Shown: positions 15,887-24,174 of the stretch, piece after piece | Numbering within the stretch: the first letter of the stretch is position 1 | Layout: each line of letters opens with the position of its first letter | Assembly (NCBI RefSeq): GCF_002157625.1 | Contig: NZ_BDMM01000005.1 | Location: forward strand, 1 to 64,000 | Direction of reading: 5' to 3' | DNA: 64,000 bases | Source of the DNA: Brevundimonas sp. SH203 | GTDB lineage: Bacteria; Pseudomonadota; Alphaproteobacteria; Caulobacterales; Caulobacteraceae | Position numbers and translations under genes: made by a program | Notes under the pieces: model-generated | What the model was told of the DNA's origin: nothing | Databases searched by the model: none | Seen by the model: only the letters and a program-made list of their open reading frames with translations

Positions 15887-17932
15887 CTACCGCGCGCCGG
15901 CGATCAGGCGGCCGCAATCGGCGTCGTCGGCCAGACCCGGATCGACGAAGGCGAACAGGGCCGTCACCGGCGCCACCACCGCGCCCAACAGACCGGCCAG
16001 CCCGCCCTGCCCCACGACGCCGCCGACGTCGACCCCGACCCTGGGCGCGGTCAGGGGCCCGGAGACGGTGATCGGCGCCCACAGGCGCAACAGGCGCGGC
16101 TTCTTGGATTCGCCCTCGATCCGCAGGTTCAGCGTCTCGGCGCCCAGGTCGATCGACCCCTTGCCCTGGGCCAGGACGACGTCGGTGTCGATCACGAAGG
16201 TCCGGGCCGTCGCCCTGCCCCCGCTGACGTTGAAATCGGCGACGGCGCAGCGGATCTGGCTCTCGGACTGGTCCCCGCTCAGCAGCTTCAGCAGGCCCGC
16301 GCTGGCGTTGATGCCCAGCAGTTCGGCGAAGGCCGCCCGCATCCGTCCGTTGGGGACCACCAGGCTCATCGACCCCTTGGACGCGGCGGCGAAGTCGTGC
16401 AGCGACGCGCCCGGCCCCTCCAGCCTGGCCCGGCCCAGCGCCCGTCCGCTCAGCGGAACCGAGCCGTTGCGCGCCCGGATGATCGATTCCAGCGGATAGC
16501 CGGACAACCGCATGTCCACCGTGTTGTAGGGCGTGTCCCGGGTCGCATCGATGCGCGCCGTTCCGTTCAGCGTACCGCGATTGAAGTCGAAGCTGACGGG
16601 GTCCAGCTTCAGCACCCCGGCCTTCAGATCGGCGCCCAGATCGACCGCGCGCACGTCGAACGCATTGGCCTTCACCGCCGCCGCGCGATAGGTCAGCGAC
16701 CCGTCCATGGCGCGCAGCCGTTCGGTCTGCAGCTTGGCGTCAGGCAACAGCTTGCCGCCCACCACCACCGGCGCCTCGGTGTTCCGGCCCGCCGCATCGG
16801 TGCGGGTCCGCGCGCCCAGGACGGCGGCCAGATCGTCGATGTCCAGCCGGCGCGAGCGCAGGTCCGCATCCACCCTTAGACGCCGGGCGGCGTCCACCCG
16901 CACCTCGCCCGACAGGTCCGACGCTCCGACCCGGCCGTCGAAGTCCTTGAACGTCCAGACCCGTTCGTTGCGGTTCAACGCCCCCGATAGTCGATAAGGC
17001 GGGGTGTTGGGCAGGGTCAGGCCGGTCAGCAGATACAGGTCCGACAGATCGCGCCCCTGCATCGTCAGGGTCGCGTCGAACCGGCCCAGATCGAACGGCC
17101 GGGTGATCGCGCCCCTGGCCGTCAGGGACGATCCCGCCCCGCTGACCTCGGCCTCGAACCCATAGGGCCGGTTGCGGCGGATGTTGACGAAGGGGCCGCC
17201 CTCGATCTTCAGCGTCAGGGGCGATCCGTGGACCGCGCCGCGCCCCTCCAGCAGGAAGCCGGCCGCGCCGTTCGCCGCCTCATGGGCGTTGACGGCGGCC
17301 TGCAGCGTCATCTCCCGCCTCTGCTCGTCGAAGGACAACTGACCGTCGGTGATGACCAGCTGCTGGATGACCGGCAGTTTCAGCCCCTCGCCCGTGTCGG
17401 GCCTGTTCGGGTTCAGCTCCCAGCTCTTGCGGCCGTCCCGGTCGGCGATCAGCACCACCTTGGGCCGGGTGAAGCGCAGCAGCGGCATCTCGACCTGGCC
17501 CGCCAGCAGTTTCCTCAGCCGCACCGAGGCGTAGATTTCGTCCACATCGGCCGTGTCCTGCGCCCGCGCCCAGTCCGGGCCGCCGATCTTCAGCCCCCGC
17601 ACGACGGCGGATGGGGTCCAGCTGAACAGATTGACGTCCAGGTCGCCGGTCAGGGCGATCTGCCGGTCGTACCTGGCCGAGGCCCAGCGCCCGATCGGCC
17701 CGCGCAGCATGTTCCAGTCGAACAGGGCCAGGAACAGCGCCGCCGCCAGCGTCAGGACCAGAACCACCCCCAGCGCCGTCTTCTCCGCGACGCCCGGATG
17801 GCGGGCCGCCGCATAGACCGGATCGTTGTCGCACACCCAGTCGCGCCACGCACGCGCCCGCGCGGCGGCGGGGACCAGCGCGCGGCTGTGAAATCGCGAT
17901 CCAAAGCCTCGCCAATTCAGGGGTTTCGCCAA
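15887..17932 (-). CDS. AsmA-family protein
   Basis: A 681-residue inner-membrane-anchored protein. A cytoplasmic N-terminus precedes one transmembrane helix (about 53-71, LGVVLVLTLAAALFLALF). A long periplasmic beta-repeat region follows, with the AsmA start motif (GRWASARYDRQIALTGDLDV, then LFSWTPSAVVRGLKIGGPDW). The C-terminal AsmA-like block includes LRIEGESKKPRLLRLWAPIT, then VSGPLTAPRVGVD. Members are thought to bridge the envelope and carry phospholipids to the outer membrane. The length is typical of the shorter AsmA/YhjG group. Confidence 0.85.
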   Translation of the reverse strand: MAKPLNWRGFGSRFHSRALVPAAARARAWRDWVCDNDPVYAAARHPGVAEKTALGVVLVLTLAAALFLALFDWNMLRGPIGRWASARYDRQIALTGDLDVNLFSWTPSAVVRGLKIGGPDWARAQDTADVDEIYASVRLRKLLAGQVEMPLLRFTRPKVVLIADRDGRKSWELNPNRPDTGEGLKLPVIQQLVITDGQLSFDEQRREMTLQAAVNAHEAANGAAGFLLEGRGAVHGSPLTLKIEGGPFVNIRRNRPYGFEAEVSGAGSSLTARGAITRPFDLGRFDATLTMQGRDLSDLYLLTGLTLPNTPPYRLSGALNRNERVWTFKDFDGRVGASDLSGEVRVDAARRLRVDADLRSRRLDIDDLAAVLGARTRTDAAGRNTEAPVVVGGKLLPDAKLQTERLRAMDGSLTYRAAAVKANAFDVRAVDLGADLKAGVLKLDPVSFDFNRGTLNGTARIDATRDTPYNTVDMRLSGYPLESIIRARNGSVPLSGRALGRARLEGPGASLHDFAAASKGSMSLVVPNGRMRAAFAELLGINASAGLLKLLSGDQSESQIRCAVADFNVSGGRATARTFVIDTDVVLAQGKGSIDLGAETLNLRIEGESKKPRLLRLWAPITVSGPLTAPRVGVDVGGVVGQGGLAGLLGAVVAPVTALFAFVDPGLADDADCGRLIAGAR

Positions 17933-18011
17933 GCGCCCGCCTCCAGCCTAAGGGAGCAAACGCGCCACCGCCGGTTTGGCGCCGCCGTTCCGGGCCGTTC
18001 GCGTCGAGTCG

Positions 18012-18045
18012 AAAAAAAGAGGGGCGCGGTCGGCCGACCGCGCCC
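18012..18045 (-). terminator. Intrinsic terminator for the S9 peptidase gene
   Basis: Read on the minus strand, a perfect 12-bp stem GGGCGCGGTCGG/CCGACCGCGCCC is followed by CTCTTTTTTTC. It lies 30 bp past the peptidase stop codon. The T run is only on this strand, so it serves leftward transcription. Confidence 0.85.
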
Positions 18046-18074
18046 GTCTCCTCTCGCCCGATCCGAAGGCCGGA

Positions 18075-20198
18075 TCAGCGCGCCGGCGTCAGATATTTGT
18101 TCAGCCAGCCGAACACCTCGTTGTGCCATTGCAGGCTGTTGGCCGGCTTCAGCACCCAGTGGTTCTCGTTGGGGAAGACGATCAGGCGGCTGTCGATGTT
18201 GCGGCCCTGCAGGGCGGTGAAGGTCGACAGCCCCTGGGCGGTCGGGATGCGGAAGTCGCGATCGCCCTGAACCACCAGCATCGGCGTCTTCCAATTGTCG
18301 ACGTGATTGGCCGGGTTGAACTTCTGATAGCCTTCCGGGTTACGCCACGGCGCGCCGCCGTATTCCCATTCGGTGAACCACAGCTCCTCGCTGGAGTAGC
18401 CCATGGCGAAGGTGTCGAACACGCCGTCGTGGTTGACCAGGCATTTGAACTCGTTGGACCAGTTGCCGGCGATCCAGTTGATCATATAGCCGCCGTAGGA
18501 GGCGCCCAGCGCGCAGGCGTTATCGCCGTCCAGGAAGCTGTATTTGGCCTGCGCCGCCGCCCAGCCCTTCTGCAGGTCTTCCAGCGGGCGGTCGCCCCAG
18601 TGCTGGCTGATCGCATCGGTGAAGGCCTGACCGTAGCCGGTCGAGCCGTGGAAATCGATCATCACCACCGCATAGCCCGCGCCGGCGTAGGTCTCGGGGT
18701 TCCAGCGATAGGACCAGCCGTCGCTGAACGATCCCTGCGGCCCGCCGTGGATCAGGAAGGCGACCGGATATTTGCGCCCCTCGACGTATCCGACCGGCTT
18801 GATGACATAGCCGTGGACCGTCTCGTTGTTCCAGCCGGGGAAGCTGAACTGCTCGTACTCGCCGAACTGTTTGGCGGCGAAGGCGGGGTTCGACTGCGTC
18901 AGGCGACGGGGCATTTCGCGACCCAGATAGGTCTTGAAATACAGGTCGCCCGGCTCGCGCAGGCTGTCATGGGCGAAGACGAAGCCCGAGGGCGTCTGCT
19001 GGAAGGCCGAAACGTGGCCCGCCCCCGTGACCGGCGTGACCACGCCGTTGCGCGTATCCACCGCGAACAGCTTGGTCGCGCCCACGTCGCCGGCGATGGT
19101 GTACAGGGTGTGCCCGTCGCGCGACCATTGCAGCGTATCGGCCGACCGATCCCAGTTCGAGGCGATCTCGCGCTTCTGGCCCGTCGCCACGTCCATCAGC
19201 ACGATCTGATAGCGGTCGGCCTCGAAGCCCGGACGGGCCATGGCGCGATAGGCCAGGGTGCGGCCGTCCGGCGAGAACACCGGACCGGCGTCCCACGCCT
19301 TGTTGTCCGCCGTCAGGTTGGTGAAGGTGCCGTCGCCCGACAGGCCGTTGGTCTTCCACAGGTCGAAGTTGGTGCTCCACGGCTCGGTCTGGCCCGCCAG
19401 TCGCGCGGAAAAGACTACGGCGTCGCCCGCCGGGGTGAAGACGAACTCGCTCTCGTCGCCGAACGGCTTGGACGGCGTGTCGCCGTCGAAGCCCTTGGTG
19501 ATCCAGGCCGGCGTTCCGGTCGCCTTGCCGTCGCGGCCGATGGACTGGACGAACAGATGGTTCTGGGTGTGGTCGTTCCAGGTGTCCCAGTGGCGCACGA
19601 ACATCCGGTCATAGACCTGTCCGGTCGACTTCCGATCCGCCATCGCCTTGCCGATCTCGACCGAGGCGTTCAGGTCGGCCGCGTTCGGATAGACGGCCAG
19701 GGAGGTCGCCACCTTGTCGCCCGTCGGGCTGATGCGATAGGCGTTCACCTCCAGCGGCAGGTTCGTCACCTGCACCGGCGTCGCCGTGGGCGAGGCGACG
19801 CGCCAGACCTGGCTGGTCCCCGACTTGCCCGACAGGAAATACAGATTGCCGTCCCCGCCCCAGCGCGCGGTGTTGGCGCCCTGGTCCGAGATGGCCAGAC
19901 GACGCGGCGCGGCGTCCGGCGTGTTCAGGTCCAGCATCCACAGACTGCCCGAACGGCTGTTCGCCGCCACGTCCGTCGTCGTCACCGAATAGACGACGTA
20001 ACGCCCGTCCGGCGACACCTGCGGATCGCCCAGCCGGTTGGCCGAGATCATATCCTGATAGGTGAAGGCGTCCGACGTCGCCGGAACCGCCGGCTGCGGC
20101 GCAGGCGGAACCTGCGCCAGCGCCGGCCCGGCGGCCATCAGGGCGCCCGACAGGGCGATGCTCGCGCAGGCGGCGGACAGAAGGGAACGGTGACGCAT
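18075..20198 (-). CDS. S9-family (prolyl oligopeptidase/DPP-type) secreted peptidase
   Basis: A 707-residue protein with a signal peptide (MRHRSLLSAACASIALSGAL, ending AALAQ-like ALAQ), so it is periplasmic. A beta-propeller with many 'SPDG' blades (QVSPDGRYVVYS; VFSPDGRTLAYR) precedes a catalytic alpha/beta-hydrolase domain. Its nucleophile is Ser in GASYGGYM, the Asp probably in QGDRDFRIP, and the His in FPNENHWVLKP. Such enzymes remove dipeptides or acylated residues from peptides. The start read from 20198 is chosen for the signal peptide. A strong terminator follows. Confidence 0.9.
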   Translation of the reverse strand: MRHRSLLSAACASIALSGALMAAGPALAQVPPAPQPAVPATSDAFTYQDMISANRLGDPQVSPDGRYVVYSVTTTDVAANSRSGSLWMLDLNTPDAAPRRLAISDQGANTARWGGDGNLYFLSGKSGTSQVWRVASPTATPVQVTNLPLEVNAYRISPTGDKVATSLAVYPNAADLNASVEIGKAMADRKSTGQVYDRMFVRHWDTWNDHTQNHLFVQSIGRDGKATGTPAWITKGFDGDTPSKPFGDESEFVFTPAGDAVVFSARLAGQTEPWSTNFDLWKTNGLSGDGTFTNLTADNKAWDAGPVFSPDGRTLAYRAMARPGFEADRYQIVLMDVATGQKREIASNWDRSADTLQWSRDGHTLYTIAGDVGATKLFAVDTRNGVVTPVTGAGHVSAFQQTPSGFVFAHDSLREPGDLYFKTYLGREMPRRLTQSNPAFAAKQFGEYEQFSFPGWNNETVHGYVIKPVGYVEGRKYPVAFLIHGGPQGSFSDGWSYRWNPETYAGAGYAVVMIDFHGSTGYGQAFTDAISQHWGDRPLEDLQKGWAAAQAKYSFLDGDNACALGASYGGYMINWIAGNWSNEFKCLVNHDGVFDTFAMGYSSEELWFTEWEYGGAPWRNPEGYQKFNPANHVDNWKTPMLVVQGDRDFRIPTAQGLSTFTALQGRNIDSRLIVFPNENHWVLKPANSLQWHNEVFGWLNKYLTPAR

Positions 20199-20307
20199 GG
20201 GTCTTCCTCGGAAATCTTGCTGCGGCAGGCGTAGCACCGCCGTCCGCCCGACGAAAGTTGCCGCGAGCGCCGGGCTTAGCTAAACTGCTTGGTCCAGGGA
20301 GCGCGAC

Positions 20308-20553
20308 ATGACCACCGTCACCGTCCACCACGCCAAGACTCACCTGTCCAAGCTGATCGCCGCCGCCGAACGCGGAGAAGAGGTCGTCATCGCCCGCGGC
20401 GACAAGCCGGCCGTGCGGATCGTGCCTTTTGAACCCGCCGCGAGGCCGGATCGCAAGCCGGGGCGGCTCAAAGGACTCGTCGCCATGGATGATCGCTTCT
20501 TCGACCCTCTGCCCGAGGATGAACTGCGCCTGTGGGAGGGTCGCGGCGAATGA
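20308..20553 (+). CDS. Phd/YefM-type antitoxin (module 1)
   Basis: An 81-residue antitoxin. The N-terminal DNA-binding fold of Phd/YefM proteins is visible in VTVHHAKTHLSKLIAAAERG and EEVVIARGDKPAVRIVPF, and the acidic C-terminal tail (FFDPLPEDELRLWEGRGE) would wrap the toxin. It represses its own operon and neutralises the PIN toxin, whose ATG overlaps its stop codon (ATGA). It starts 109 bp from the divergent S9 peptidase. Confidence 0.92.
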   Translation: MTTVTVHHAKTHLSKLIAAAERGEEVVIARGDKPAVRIVPFEPAARPDRKPGRLKGLVAMDDRFFDPLPEDELRLWEGRGE

Positions 20554-20936
20554 GGCTGTTGCTCGACACCCACGCCCTGATCTGGTGGATGTCCGGCGAA
20601 TCCGGTCTCAGCGCCACCGCAGAAGCGGCGATAAGGGACGGCGGCAACACCGTCTTCGTCAGCGCGGTTTCGGCATATGAAATCGCGCTCAAGCACGGCA
20701 TGGGGCGTCTGCCTCAGGCCGCGCCGCTGGCCGAACGGTTCGAGGCCGAGGTCGAGATCGAAGGGTTCGCCGTCCTTCCTATCACCGCCCGCGAGGCGTC
20801 GCAGGCCGGGCGCATGGACGACGCCCATCGCGATCCCTTCGACCGGCTGCTGATCGCCCAGGGCCTGCTCAACGCACTGACGCTGGTATCCAACGAGCGG
20901 CTTTTCGACCGTTTCGGCGTCGCCCGGTTATGGTGA
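20550..20936 (+). CDS. PIN-domain ribonuclease toxin (module 1)
   Basis: A 128-residue VapC-like toxin. The acidic metal-binding residues are the Asp in RLLLDTHALIWW, the Glu in SAYEIALKHGMG, and the Asp in HRDPFDRLLIAQG, with a further Asp-Arg in NERLFDRFGV. PIN toxins cleave RNA, often tRNA, when the antitoxin is lost. The start at 20550 overlaps the antitoxin stop by four bases. This branch ('type II PIN', DTHALIWW) is common in alphaproteobacteria. Confidence 0.92.
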   Translation: MRLLLDTHALIWWMSGESGLSATAEAAIRDGGNTVFVSAVSAYEIALKHGMGRLPQAAPLAERFEAEVEIEGFAVLPITAREASQAGRMDDAHRDPFDRLLIAQGLLNALTLVSNERLFDRFGVARLW

Positions 20937-21035
20937 CAGACCTCGCCCCCCCATAGCGCCCTCGGGGCGTCGCATCGCCGGGCGCGACGCATCCGGCTTG
21001 CCCCTTGGGACCGAACCGGCGACAAGCGGTCTTCC

Positions 21036-21890
21036 ATGGATTCAGCCGCCCGCCCCGCCCGACGCCGACCGCACATCGTCGATGTGCTGATCGCCGAGCG
21101 TGCGCCGCGCCTGACCGCCTCGCTGCTGTGGCCGCTGGTGCGTCCGGCGCTCTATGCCGTGCTGGGCTATGGGGCGGCGGTGCGGATGGCCGACGCCATC
21201 CAGCCGCTGTCGGGGGCCGGGACGTTCGACCATGTGTCGGACCTGCTGGGGCTGAAGGTGACGGCGACGAACCTCGATCGCCTGCCCGCGACCGGCCGCT
21301 GCGTCGTAGTGTGCAACCACCCGACCGGCATCGCCGACGGGGTCGCCGTCTTCGATGCGATCAGGCGGCGGCGCGGCGACATGATCTTCTTCGCCAACGC
21401 CGACGCCCTGCGCGTCTCGCCCCGGCTGGACGAGACGATCATCCCGGTCGAATGGGTCCACGACAAACGCACCCGCGAGAAGACGCGCGCCACCCTGAAC
21501 GCGGCCCGGACGGCGTTCGAGGCCGAACGCTGCGTCGTCATGTTCCCGGCCGGGCGTCTGGCGCGCGAGACGAACGGCGTCCTGACCGATCCCGAATGGG
21601 CGCCGACCGCCGCCTCGCTGGCGCGCAAATACGAGGCGCCGGTCGTTCCGATGCACGTCACCGGCCCCTACAGCCGGCTGTTCCACCTGTTCGACAAGGT
21701 CTCGCAGGAGCTGCGCGACGTGACCCTGTTCCACGAACTGCTGAACAAGGCGGGCAAGCCGTTCGGCGTCGACGTCGGCCTGCCCATCCCCGCCGACCGG
21801 CTGGACGTGGACGCCGCCAAGGCCACCGAGGCGCTAAAGGTCTTCACCGAACGCACCCTGGCCGCCAATCCCAATTCTGTGTTTCCGTGA
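21036..21890 (+). CDS. Acyltransferase of the glycerol-phosphate type
   Basis: A 284-residue protein with a PlsC-like acyltransferase block. The histidine motif is NHPTGIADG (a variant of HX4D: His-Pro-Thr-Gly-Ile-Ala-Asp). The substrate-binding motif is VMFPAGRLARE (compare FPEGTR), and VPMHVTGPYSR follows. It probably acylates a lysophospholipid or related alcohol at the membrane face. The start MDSAARPARRRPHIVDVLIA at 21036 leaves a basic N-terminus. tsaE begins 13 bp downstream, so it may be the first gene of the long tsaE-amgK-murU-addB-addA run. Confidence 0.78.
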   Translation: MDSAARPARRRPHIVDVLIAERAPRLTASLLWPLVRPALYAVLGYGAAVRMADAIQPLSGAGTFDHVSDLLGLKVTATNLDRLPATGRCVVVCNHPTGIADGVAVFDAIRRRRGDMIFFANADALRVSPRLDETIIPVEWVHDKRTREKTRATLNAARTAFEAERCVVMFPAGRLARETNGVLTDPEWAPTAASLARKYEAPVVPMHVTGPYSRLFHLFDKVSQELRDVTLFHELLNKAGKPFGVDVGLPIPADRLDVDAAKATEALKVFTERTLAANPNSVFP

Positions 21891-21903
21891 GGGCGGTGTT
21901 CCC

Positions 21904-22362
21904 ATGAAGATCGCCCTGTCCGACGCCGAGGCCACCACCCGTCTGGGCCAGGTCATCGCCCCCCTGCTGGCGGCGGGCGACAGCGTCCTGCTGTACGGCC
22001 CCCTGGGCATGGGCAAGTCGACCCTGGCGCGCGGCCTGATCCGCGCCCTGACCAGGCCGGACGAGGATGTGCCCAGTCCGACCTTCACCCTGGTCCAGTT
22101 CTACGACAGCGCCCCTCCCGTCGCCCATTTCGACCTCTATCGCCTGACCCGGCCCGAAGAAGCCTTCGAGATCGGTCTCGACGAGGCGCTGGACGAGGGC
22201 TGCGCCGTCATCGAATGGCCCGAACGGCTGGGCGACGATCCCGGCTCGTTCCTGGGGCCCGACCGGCTGATCATCGAAATCTCCCAACAGGGCGAGGGCC
22301 GCCTTGCGACCGTTTCCGGCGTAGGGGCGTGGGAAGCAAGGCTGAAGGAACTGAATGTCTGA
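21904..22362 (+). CDS. tsaE: tRNA threonylcarbamoyladenosine biosynthesis ATPase TsaE
   Basis: A 152-residue P-loop ATPase. Walker A is YGPLGMGKST (about 31-40). The family motifs SPTFTLVQFY, HFDLYRL and VIEWPERLG follow. TsaE works with TsaB and TsaD (not in the window) to make t6A37 on ANN-reading tRNAs. Its last eight bases overlap the amgK start. The pairing with amgK and murU is typical of alphaproteobacteria. Confidence 0.95.
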   Translation: MKIALSDAEATTRLGQVIAPLLAAGDSVLLYGPLGMGKSTLARGLIRALTRPDEDVPSPTFTLVQFYDSAPPVAHFDLYRLTRPEEAFEIGLDEALDEGCAVIEWPERLGDDPGSFLGPDRLIIEISQQGEGRLATVSGVGAWEARLKELNV

Positions 22363-23446
22363 CCGCGAAACCCTCCGTCTCGACTTCCTGAAGGCCGCCG
22401 GCCTGGCCGAGGCCGCCCGCGCGCCCCTGCCCGGCGACGCTTCCACGCGGCGCTACGAGCGGCTGACGCCCGCGACCGGCCCGACCCTGATGCTGATGGA
22501 CCAGGCGCCCGCCGCCGAAAGCCCGCCGTGCGATCCGTCGTGGACGCCAGACCAGCGCCGGGCCGCCGGATGGAACGCCGTCGCCCGCCTGTCCGCCGGG
22601 CGGATCGAGGCCTTCGCCGCCGTCGCCGCCCATCTGAAACGCCTGGGCCTGTCCGCCCCCGACATCCCGGCGCTGGACGCGCCGAACGGTCTGGCCGTGC
22701 TGGAGGATTTCGGCGACGCCCTGTTCGCCCGCGTGATCGCGGACGGCGCGGACGAGACGCCGCTGTATCTGGCCGCCATCGAGGCCCTGGCCGTCCTGCA
22801 CGCAGCGGGCGATCCGCCCGCGACCCTGCACGGCCCCGGCGGCGACTGGCCCCTGCTGACCTATGACGAGACGGCGCTTCAGGGCGGGGCCGATCTGTTC
22901 GTCGACTGGCTGCCGAAGCTGGACGACCGCGTGACCTTCGACGCCGCCGCCATAGCCGACTGGCGCGCGGCCTGGACGCCCGTGGTCGCCTCGGGCGCGG
23001 GCGGCGCCTCGGTCATGGCCCATCGCGACTATCACGCCGAGAACCTGATCTGGCTGCCCCAGCGCGACGGCGCCGCGCGCGTCGGCATGATCGACTTCCA
23101 GGATGCGGTGCGCGCCCACCCGTCCTGGGATTTGCACTCCCTGCTTCAGGACGCCCGGCGCGACGTCTCGCCCGCGCTGGAGGCCGAGGCGCTGGACCGC
23201 TATTTCGCCCTGCGTCCCGGCGTGGACCGCGCGGGCTTCATGGCCGATTACGCGGGGCTGGCGGCGCTGAACCAGGCGCGGATCATCGGCATCTTCGCCC
23301 GGCTGATCGCCCGCGACGGCAAGCCGCGCTACCGCCAGTTCCTGCCCCGGATGTGGCGGCATCTGAACGCCAATCTGGACCAGCCGTCGCTGGCGCCCGT
23401 CGCCCGCTGGTTCGACCGGCATGTTCCAGCCGAGGTCCGCGCATGA
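22355..23446 (+). CDS. amgK: N-acetylmuramate/N-acetylglucosamine kinase AmgK
   Basis: A 363-residue aminoglycoside-phosphotransferase-fold kinase. The catalytic loop is MAHRDYHAENLIWL (about 226-239) and the metal-binding segment is MIDFQDAVRAHPSWDL. AmgK phosphorylates MurNAc at the anomeric carbon for MurU in the direct route from recovered cell-wall sugar to UDP-MurNAc, which bypasses fosfomycin-sensitive MurA. Overlaps with tsaE upstream and murU downstream (four bases) indicate one coupled operon. Confidence 0.92.
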   Translation: MSDRETLRLDFLKAAGLAEAARAPLPGDASTRRYERLTPATGPTLMLMDQAPAAESPPCDPSWTPDQRRAAGWNAVARLSAGRIEAFAAVAAHLKRLGLSAPDIPALDAPNGLAVLEDFGDALFARVIADGADETPLYLAAIEALAVLHAAGDPPATLHGPGGDWPLLTYDETALQGGADLFVDWLPKLDDRVTFDAAAIADWRAAWTPVVASGAGGASVMAHRDYHAENLIWLPQRDGAARVGMIDFQDAVRAHPSWDLHSLLQDARRDVSPALEAEALDRYFALRPGVDRAGFMADYAGLAALNQARIIGIFARLIARDGKPRYRQFLPRMWRHLNANLDQPSLAPVARWFDRHVPAEVRA

Positions 23447-24174
23447 CCGCTGTTCCAAAGACCGCGCCCAGAACGGCGATGGTGCTGGCCGCCGGCCTCG
23501 GCACCCGGATGCGGCCCCTGACCGACGACCGGCCAAAGGCCCTGGTCGAGGTGGGCGGCCGCGCCCTGATCGACCATGTGCTGGACCGTCTGGCCCAGGC
23601 CGGGGTCGAACGGGCCGTGGTCAACGTCCACTGGTTCGCCGACCGGCTGGAGGCGCATCTGGCGGCGCGCGGTCGCGGCCCCGAAATCCTCATCTCCGAC
23701 GAACGGGCCGAACTGCTGGAGACCGGCGGCGGTCTGAAGAAGGCCCATGCCCTGCTGGGCGACGCCCCGGTCTTCGTCGCCAATATCGACAGCGTCTGGA
23801 TCGACCGGGGCGATGCGCTCACGGATCTGGTCCGCCTGTGGAACCCCGAGACGATGGACGCCGCCCTGCTGCTGGCCCGCCGCGAGGGCTCCATCGGCTT
23901 CGAGGGCGACGGCGATTTCTTCCTTGCCGAGGATGGCCGCCTGACCTTCCGGGGCGAGGCCCCATCCGCCCCCTTCGCCTATATGGGCGTCCACATCACC
24001 CGCCCCGGCTATGCCGACGCCGGCCCCGACGGCGCCTTCTCCCTCAGCCCCCTGTGGCGCAAATCCGCCGCCGAGGGCCGTCTGTTCGGCTGCGTGCTGG
24101 ACGGCGACTGGATGCACGTCGGCGACCCGCAGGCGCGGGATGACGCCGAGGCGAAACTGGCGGGAGAGACGTGA
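23443..24174 (+). CDS. murU: N-acetylmuramate alpha-1-phosphate uridylyltransferase MurU
   Basis: A 243-residue nucleotidyltransferase. The nucleotide-binding signature AGLGTRMRPLTDDRPKALVE lies at about 17-36, the metal-binding region includes VFVANIDSVWID, and GDWMHVGDPQARDDAEAKL closes the fold. It joins UTP and MurNAc-1-phosphate to form UDP-MurNAc, after AmgK. The ATG at 23443 overlaps the amgK stop. An upstream extension of the frame is rejected because it lies within amgK and is compositionally odd. Confidence 0.92.
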   Translation: MTAVPKTAPRTAMVLAAGLGTRMRPLTDDRPKALVEVGGRALIDHVLDRLAQAGVERAVVNVHWFADRLEAHLAARGRGPEILISDERAELLETGGGLKKAHALLGDAPVFVANIDSVWIDRGDALTDLVRLWNPETMDAALLLARREGSIGFEGDGDFFLAEDGRLTFRGEAPSAPFAYMGVHITRPGYADAGPDGAFSLSPLWRKSAAEGRLFGCVLDGDWMHVGDPQARDDAEAKLAGET